Positions 56,960 to 64,000 of a DNA stretch of 64,000 bases are shown piece after piece. Numbering within the stretch: position 1 is the stretch's first letter; every line of letters starts with the position of its first letter. The stretch is from Hyperoodon ampullatus (taxonomy: Eukaryota; Chordata; Mammalia; Artiodactyla; Ziphiidae). Position numbers and translations under genes: made by a program. The stretch lies in assembly GCA_949752795.1 (NCBI GenBank), contig OX457062.1:94601777-94665776 (forward strand), given 5' to 3'. Below the pieces are notes generated by a model. That model saw only the letters and a program-made list of their open reading frames with translations, ran no database searches and was not told the DNA's origin.

Positions 56960-57065
56960 GACTTCTTGGCAACTTTGGATGAGTTGCTTTTCTCCGCAAC
57001 TCTGTTTCCTCCCCTGTAAGTGGTAGCTTAGGCCAGATGGTCCCCATCTAAGGGAATGCACCCCA
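56960..57065 (+). repeat. MIR3-like SINE fragment
   Basis: 'ctctgtttcctcccctgtaa' and 'gccagatggtccccatctaa' are a sense MIR3-type end. Confidence 0.5.
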
Positions 57066-57164
57066 GCTGAAGGACTCTCAGCCTGGTCCTTCCTCCCTGG
57101 GTCTGTCTGAGTGGTCTGTCCCTTTGACTCTCCTATCTATTTATACACAGAATTCACCCACAAC

Positions 57165-57395
57165 ATTTCAGTTTTCCAATAGCATCATTAATTACCCCAG
57201 TAATTAAACCCAATTAGCAGTTGTAGGGGCCTTTCTGAGTGAGGAACCATTAGCCAGGGTGAAAATGCATGGGAATGAGAGAGAAAGAAAACCCACCCTT
57301 TCCCAGCATTAAAAATGAAAGCCCGAGACAGCACTGCAAAGCCGAGGGCCCCAATTAAAGCTGGGGCCTCACTCATTAAGCTAATTTGACATGCC
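57165..57395. promoter_or_regulatory. Candidate homeodomain-rich enhancer block
   Basis: Six TAAT/ATTA-type cores occur in about 200 bp: TAATTA (57189-57194, 57201-57206), CAATTAG (57211-57217), CAATTAAAG (57352-57360), CATTAAG (57374-57380) and GCTAATTTG (57380-57388). No repeat explains it. Function is inference. Confidence 0.4.
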
Positions 57396-58374
57396 ATCCC
57401 ATCCAGCAGCCTCTGATGGGAAGCCCACTGGTAGAGCTGGCTGGGAGATGTGTCCAAGCTTCCTGCTCACCTTGTGGGCTGAGCTGGGCCCCCAAGTACC
57501 CCCTCCAGCCCCCTGCTCAGGGAAGGACATGAAGAGTCTGCCCATTTTTCATTAGCACCGGCTGCCCACTTCCGGGGGCTTCAGGATAGCTAATAACCCA
57601 GAGTGGACGGGGCGGAGCTTGTGGGGGGGACGACATGGTGGTGGAAGTGTGGTACAGGCCAGCTGGGAGGAACAGGGATGAGAAAGAGAAGGAAAAGAAA
57701 AACCCAACATTTCTGGGGCCTTGGGAAAGGCAGAGGTTGGCAGTCACTCTCCTGTCTGGGCCCGAGGCTGAGGGGACTCCCCGGACCCGGGGATGGCGAT
57801 GAAGAGTAAGTGAGGTTATTATATATGTCAATGCCTGACACATCACAGGTGCTTAATTGACGGTGGCCAAGCGTTAGCCCTTTGCACGCCTGGTCCTAGC
57901 CCCACATCCCCGGAGGCCCTGGGGGAAGATGTGAACACCAGCCTTCACAGGTGGGGAATCCCAGGGACAGGAAGAGGAAGATCCACAGCCAGAGATCGGA
58001 CTGGAAGTCAAGTTTCTTAGCTCCTGGACTGGGAGGGAAAGAGAGCAGAGGAAGAATGCTTTTGGAGTGCCCAGAATTATCCCTTTGGCCCGGGCTGCCC
58101 TGGGCCCAGCCGGCCCAGTAGTCCCGCTAGGAGTGGGGTTGGGGGGCTCAGCCTCACCCAGAGCCTGGCTGAGAGGGGGGATGGTGTCTGCCTTCCCAAC
58201 GAAGAGCCCTTCCCAGCCCCATCAGCATGGCTGCCAACAGACAAGGGTCCCAGGTATCACGTGCACCCTCACCCACGATTCTGGGGCTCGGTAGGTGTGT
58301 GCTGGCCACTCATCTCCTCGTGGAGTGGGGATGGGGAGGCCACGGGCAGCCGGTGTTGTGTTGAGGGGCATAGC
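57396..58374. other. Intron 1, no gene seen
   Basis: A MIR 3' remnant, 'tcaatgcctgacacatcaca', lies at 57800-57860, and a weak antisense MIR-like piece at 57930-58030. Confidence 0.45.
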
Positions 58375-58582
58375 CTCTGCAGCCAGGCTGCCGTGTCAAA
58401 TAGGCTTCACCGACTGTGTGACTTTGGGCAGGTTACTTGACCTCTCTGTTTCCTCATCTCTAAGATAGAGACAATCATGGTACGTAGCTCCCGGAGTTGT
58501 TGTGAGGATTAAGTGAGTTAATATCTGTAAACATTCAGACCTCGGCCTGGCACAGACAGGTAATATACATGTGTTAACTGTT
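58375..58582 (+). repeat. MIR SINE
   Basis: 'gactttgggcaggttacttg', 'ctctgtttcctcatctctaa' and 'gttgtgaggattaagtgagt' are a well-kept sense MIR. Confidence 0.9.
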
Positions 58583-61500
58583 CTTACCGTCCACTGGCAG
58601 GAGGCTGGCAGGGGCCCGGCAGGGAACATCATCCTTTGGTACTTTCTGTGCTAGGGAGGGAGGGGAGCCTGTGAGACCCCTGGCTTCTGCTGCTAAGGGG
58701 ATGGGCTCAGTCTTGGGGCAGTTGTGGGTAGCAGGCAACACCCTTCCCAGACTTAGTAGAACATGGGGGTCTGCTCCCCACCACACACGTACGCATTCCT
58801 GCCAGGGGCCACTCCTGGCTTTTGGGGGCCACTCCTGGCAATGCGGTGGGCTGGGCGAGGAGGGCATGGGCATGGGAAGGAGAAGGAGGGCGGGGGAGGG
58901 AAGGGAAGCAGGTGGCCGCAGAGGCTGGGCTGCATCCCCGCCGCTGGGTACTGTGCCCTGCTGACTACGTGCTAGCTCTCTCTGCAAGGCAAGATGAGAA
59001 GCAGGTCCTGGCATGCCGGGCCCCTACCCAGTGACTCGTGAAATCCTAACAAGTCTGAGCTGGAAGTGGGACTGGGCGAGGTTCCCGATAGATTCATGTT
59101 GGGCAGAGGGATGGCGGGGAAGAGAGGGTGGGGAGAATGGGAAAGACCCCCCCAGTCGAAACAACGGCACTGCCCGTGTCGGGGGAGAGTGGGCAGGGCT
59201 GGGGGGAAGTGACCGGGGCTTGGGGTTTTCGCCTCCTGCCTCTTGGGTTCCCCCTCACCCCACCTGCCCTGGCCCGACAGGTTGGGAAGACAGGCTGTGA
59301 CAACGGCAGGGACGTTCTCCTTTCAGCATTTTGCCAAGAAGAGGGTGATGATTTCAGCGCTGCTGAGAAAGGAAGTGGAGGAGAAATGAGGGGGAGGGAA
59401 GATGGCAGCCCCGTGGGGCCAGGCAGGAGGGGTCATTTGACACAGATGCCCTCACTCCATCCTTTCCCAGGCCAAAGAGGTGGATGTGGTTAGGCCCGTT
59501 TAGCAGGTGAAACAGGCTGGGCTTCGGGGGAGGTGTGGGACGTGATCATGGGTCCCACTGCTAGTGATTGCTGATGCTGAAATCACAGCAGGACAAACTG
59601 GGTAGCGTGTACCCCATCACCACCCCTTTCAGCCTCCTGGGTGCTGGGCAAGGGACAGCCCAGGGACTAGTCATGTCTACAAGGTCCTGGGCCATGGGGT
59701 GGCGTGGGGAGAGAGCAGGATGAGCCCCCCGTCAGGCAGATCCACCCACAGAGGGAGGCCTTCAAGCTCAGCCAGGCTATCCCTGCAACTTGATGTCAGG
59801 ACCCTTTGAAGACCCTGCTTTCTCTGGCCACCCCAGTCGGGGATTACTGGGTAGGAAAAATACTGTGAGCTGTGACTGCCTTCCTTCCGGGGTACCACAG
59901 AGCTGAGGCTGAGTTCAGATCTGGAGTGAGTTGAGGTTAGAACCACATGTAGGACTGTGCTTCATTCTGTGGTTAAAACCAGGAAGAGGTTAGCGGAAGT
60001 GTTAGGGTCGTGACCCAGGTCTGTGGTCTAGGTTGGCACTGACATGGCGACTTGGCTGGGGCTGGTTTGGGGGTTCATACTAGGGCGTGAGGATGCTATT
60101 CTGGGTTGCCGTTGGGGTAACTGTGAGTTGGGGGTGTCACAGCTAAGGGGTGTTAGAGAGGTTGGGGATCCAGCATCTCCTGCTTATGTTTGGAGGAGAA
60201 ATGGTCATTTTCACTTGAGCCGTGGACTGGGGAGAGAAGCAGGGCTGGGGGCTGCAGCTGAGCCAGAGTGGGTTGAGCATGGGGGTGTGAAAGGGGAGGG
60301 TCTTCTGGATGTGACGGAAGGACCATTAAAAGACTCTCTCTTCACTTTTCCCAAAGTTCTGCTCACCTGTTGCATCCCGTGACCCAGGCCACCCCAGGCC
60401 TCATTCAAATGCTACCCAGACCTAAGCCTGAATTTCTGAGGCATCGGGAAGTGTCTCCTCTGTGGGGTTTGGGTTCTCCCATCGGCCAAGGGAGCATAAG
60501 GCCTGAGGTTCGCCTCCTCCTGTCTACCCCAGCAGGCCCTTGGCCCTGACCTGAGGGACCCTAGCGGCCTGCCTTCCTGGCCCACCTCCAGCCCCCCGCT
60601 GGAGACCCTTTAGGGGAGGCCCCTAGGGCAACGCTAGCTGAAGAAGGTCAATCAGAGAGAAACTGTGACCCGAGCATTTGCCGGTTCCCTGCTTCCTGCC
60701 CTCGCCTCTTGTCTGCACCCTAGACCCTGCCCAGTACGGAGGTTTAATGCTGCCCAGTGTGTGTCAGGTCAAGACTGCTCCCCGCCCGCCTGAAGCCCAG
60801 GAGCGGAGCTCATGGGGTGGCAGGGAAGGCTTTGGGGGGATGGAGACAGTCCTGAACTGGGAGATGTGGAGAGGGAGGCTGACCTGCTGACGTCTGGGGC
60901 CAGGTTGTGGCAACCTAGACATTCAGGAGGGGCTTCACCAAGGACGGGCTGTGCAGGGAAGGGCCCTTCTGCCGCACCCGAGACGCTTCCCCTGCACCCG
61001 AGTCCAGATCCAGAGGAGGCCCCGTCTGCAGGCCCAGGAGCACCCTCTTCCCATCCCCCATCCCCACAGTCAACAGAAAGCGTCCCAGGAGCCAACGCCC
61101 AAGGCCTGGCTCTGTCCTTGTACCATCTGTACAGTGAGGGGGCCCAGCAGAGACCCGGCCCCTCCTGCCCTGCCTGGGAATATTACGTCTGAGCTAAGCC
61201 TTGGGCTGCAATGTGGCTACAGTATTGCTCATTTGGTCCGGATGGACCCATGTGTCCTGCCCAGAGATGAAATAGCAAGTTTGGTGCTTGCAGCAGCCAC
61301 CTTCTCCCTCTCAGGCCCCTTCTCCTTCTTAAGCCTCTTCAGAAGCAGGTAGAGGGGAAGAGGTTGTCCTGGGCCCTAATCACTGACCCCCACGCCCTGT
61401 CCAAGAGTCCAGGGTTGCCTCTGTGCTGTGGCTACAAAGCATCTTCGCAGAGGCCACTGCATTTCAGCACTAGGGACCAGTGAGACCGAGGCCTTCCTGT

Positions 61501-61870
61501 GGGGCGGGGTCAAGAGCCCGTCTCCCCTCCGAACCCCAGCATCCCTCCTGAGACCCTCACTGCTGCACCAGCAGGGCAAGTCCAGTGTAGTCCTGCCGCC
61601 CTGTCATTGTCCTCTGAGCAGCAGGGGCCCCGCCCACACCCTGCAGCCTGGACGATCCCTCCCACTCCAGCCCTAGAGTCCCTCCCGGCAGGAAGAGTTC
61701 TGACCCTAAAGCCTTGCCCAGGAGGAGCCCCCAGAGGCGGGGTGGGCGGGGGCGACAGGACACAGAGCTGCCAGCCCATGTGGAGGAGGCTGGGGTGTGG
61801 ACGGAGGTGCTGGGAGCCAAAAATGCCAGCCCAGGGTGGGATGGACACAAGGGCTGGTGTCGTAGATGCC
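58583..61870. other. Intron 1, no gene seen
   Basis: This is the longest repeat-poor stretch of the distal intron. It has a 15-bp direct repeat, ggggccactcctggc, at 58805-58819 and 58825-58839. A weak antisense MIR-like piece may lie at 59490-59570. No exon is recognised. Confidence 0.45.
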
Positions 61871-61874
61871 ACAG

Positions 61875-61942
61875 GGGGGGGTGGTGTTTGTGTGTGCGTG
61901 TTTGTGTGTGTGTGTCTGTGTGTGTCTGTACGCGCGCGCGCA
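61875..61942 (+). repeat. (TG)n(CG)n imperfect tract
   Basis: A G run is followed by tgtg units with ttt and tct breaks, then cgcgcgcgcgc (61930-61941). Confidence 0.9.
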
Positions 61943-62650
61943 TGCCCGCTCATCTCCTGAGACCTCGAGGCTGAACAACCTGCACAGCAGCAATCAGGCC
62001 ACCTGCCTTAAAAGGAAAGACAGGCGAGCCAGGCCGGGGGTGAGAAGAGCAAACGGCAAAACTTAATGACTTTAATATGAAAGAATTTGCCACTAATTAA
62101 GCACAAGCACTGCACTAATGCAGAGAACACATGTTGTGGATTTCACTTAAGCAGGAACCAAATGAGGTGACAATCCTTTCGAAATGATAGCAGTTTACCA
62201 GCCGAAGGAAGATGCTGCCGACCTCATTTCTGCTCTTAGAAACACAGCTCTCTTGTCTTTGTGGCCTCCTGGCACTGAGTGTCTCCCTGTCTGTGCCTCT
62301 GTCCCCGACTCCCCCTCCCCCGTGCTCTTCTGTCCTCTGAGGACTGCACGCCACTCTGTCACCCATGTTCTGACAGCAAACAGCAGTCAGGTGCAAACTC
62401 CCTAGGCCTCCTGTTCTCTCCACCTGTTCCCTCCAAACACGCACCTCCTCCTGCCGGGTCGGGAGCAGGCTCTCCAGACAGGAGCCTGCATCTCCTCTGC
62501 CCCAAGAGAGAGATCAGGACACTTCCCCTCCGGAGTGCCCCCAACCCTCTTCCCCACTCCCCTCCTCACCCAGCTGACTCAGGTCTGCCCTGCGCACCCA
62601 TCCCACACTCCCAACACCCCTGCCTGAGCTTCATGCCCTTTCCTCTAGGC
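61943..62650. other. Intron 1 with a TAAT-rich block
   Basis: 62060-62160 is A/T-rich with CTTAATG, TTTAATAT, CTAATTAAG and CACTTAAG. The rest, to MER20, is unassigned and C-rich. Confidence 0.4.
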
Positions 62651-62863
62651 CAGTGGTCTTAACTGGAGGCAGTTTTGCCTCCCGGGGAACACTTGGCAAT
62701 GTGTAGAGATGTTTTTGGCTGTCACACCTGAGGGAGGCTGCTACTGTGTGGAGCGGGTAGAGGCCAGCAGTGCTGCTAAATGCCCCACGGTGCACAGAAC
62801 GGTCCCCACAACGAGGGGTTATCAGGCCCCAAGTGTCAGCCGTGCTGAGGTCGAGGGCCCCTG
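62651..62863 (+). mobile_element. MER20 DNA transposon (hAT-Charlie)
   Basis: Sense copy from cagtggtcttaactgg to gagggcccctg, with inner blocks 'cttggcaatgtgtagagatg' and 'gggtagaggccagcagtgct'. The 8-bp target duplication is ctctaggc/ctctggga (6 of 8), close to the hAT target nTCTAGAn. It encodes nothing. Confidence 0.9.
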
Positions 62864-62879
62864 CTCTGGGAGAGTGACC

Positions 62880-62985
62880 TTATCACAACAGGGACTTGCT
62901 CAAGATCCCATGGCAGGTTGGTAGAGGTGGGATGGAAACCAGCTTACCTGACTCCTAGGTAGCTCCTTTCCCCAAGACTATAATA
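62880..62985 (-). repeat. MIR SINE fragment
   Basis: 'gggacttgctcaagatccca' and 'gggatggaaaccagcttacc' are antisense MIR remains right after MER20. Confidence 0.55.
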
Positions 62986-63215
62986 GTGACAATAATACAA
63001 CCACTTGTGTAGCATAACTGTGCCAAGCACTGTGCTAAGAACTGATGTGAATTATTTAATTTTCAAATCCACCCCAGGAGACAGTCCTATAAGTGTTCCC
63101 CTTTTATACATGAGAAAACTGAAGCACAGAGAGGTTGATGCAACTTGCTCAGTCACCCAGCGAATAAGGAGCTGATAGAAGCCTGGGTCTATCTGAATCC
63201 AAAGTCAGTGCTCAT
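62986..63215 (-). repeat. MIR SINE
   Basis: 'gccaagcactgtgctaagaa', 'tatacatgagaaaactgaag' and 'cacagagaggttgatgcaac' are a well-kept antisense MIR. Confidence 0.88.
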
Positions 63216-64000
63216 GGATGAATGAATTACTTACATCCCCCCGTCCGCCGCCATATTCCTCTTAACCCCTTCCCCATCAGTCTCCCACCCCAACCCTGTC
63301 CTTTTAGATTGAGCCTTCCCTGAAGCTGGCACCATATACCCACCTGACTGCCTTCCTTTCCCTGTACAGGCCCAGCCCCCTGCCATTGGGGCAGGCAGCT
63401 GCCTGGGCGTCTGGAGCTAGGCACTGGGGTAGTCCGACAGGCCCCTCCTGGTACGAGGCAGATCAAGAGACCTCCACTTCTAAACAGCTGGTGGCCATCA
63501 GCATGGAACCCACAGGGCTGGGACAATGCATCTGTCACCCCTGAGCCTTGGGAGGCTTGGGGAATTCTCCCTGTTTTCTAGCCTTCCGAGGAGGCTGCTG
63601 CCCACACTCCCCAAAATGTGTCATTAAAAACACACATTTGCTGAGGGGCATCCAAGCTGCCGTGTGTCTGCTGTGAGACATGTCGTCTGCTGCAGCCGGG
63701 GTGGAGATGGCCGGCGTCGGCCACAGAGAGGGGACCTGTCTGAATCCTGGCCTGAGAGCCAGGTGGTTCCAGGTCTTTGAAGCCTCAAAAGCCTGACCAG
63801 GCCGGGAGAAATCCAGGCTGTGTAGTGAGGGGCGTGGAGCTGGAGAGCGTGCAGGCTTTGCAGGGCTGAGACCTCAGGAGCAGGGCCTCAGGGCCGCAGC
63901 TCGCTTGGGTGAGAAGAATATTTTTCACCTTATGGTCTGGAGTGAGGAAGGAAGTGGGGCCAGGTGCTAGGAACTGGGGCAGAGGCCAGAGGAAAGAATC
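63216..64000. other. Intron 1, no gene seen
   Basis: No exon or repeat is recognised up to the window edge. Confidence 0.45.

Larger units (their letters stand above)
24335..64000 (+). other. NECTIN1 intron 1 (5' part)
   Basis: It begins with the donor gtaagc at 24335. No reading frame in the rest of the window encodes a nectin IgV domain, so the acceptor lies beyond the window. A first intron longer than 39 kb fits the known large first intron of this gene. Everything listed downstream sits in this intron. Confidence 0.85.

Overview
The window is vertebrate nuclear DNA, most likely from a cetacean. It has no bacterial-style gene packing. It carries several tRNA-derived SINEs of the CHR type (Cetacea/Hippopotamus/Ruminantia), with the typical 'cttccctggtggcgcagtgg' start, A-rich tails and intact target-site duplications. 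It also carries the old mammalian repeat layer: MIR, MIR3, L2, L3/CR1, MER20, L1M and an MLT-like LTR.

Only one protein-coding element can be supported: exon 1 of NECTIN1 on the + strand. The ATG is at 24256 and a consensus splice donor (gtaagc) follows base 24334. It encodes the first 26 residues of the nectin-1 signal peptide plus the first base of codon 27. The exon lies in a CpG island (about 23190-24360) with an SP1-type GC box, a CRE-like site and a TATA-less, GAGA-rich start region. Two short upstream ORFs precede the main ATG. The exon carrying the IgV domain is not in the window, so 24335-64000 is all intron 1.

Region by region: 1-23190 is the 5' flank, made of ancient repeats, two CHR SINEs, an L1 fragment, a long TG/CG tract and a near-perfect CTCF motif at 10866. 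23190-25260 is the promoter, exon 1 and a GC-rich first part of the intron. 25260-64000 is intron 1, with two more CHR SINEs, two MER20 copies, L2/L3/MIR relics, several G-rich tracts and TAAT-rich or PBX/HOX/MEIS-like blocks that look like candidate enhancers.

I found no RNA gene, CRISPR array, intact transposon or undescribed multi-gene system. The observations most worth checking are an unassigned 72-bp dispersed duplication, a possible convergent CTCF pair around the promoter, the two uORFs, and the homeodomain-type motif clusters in the intron. Repeat names rest on recognition of family signatures, not on an alignment program, so repeat edges are approximate.
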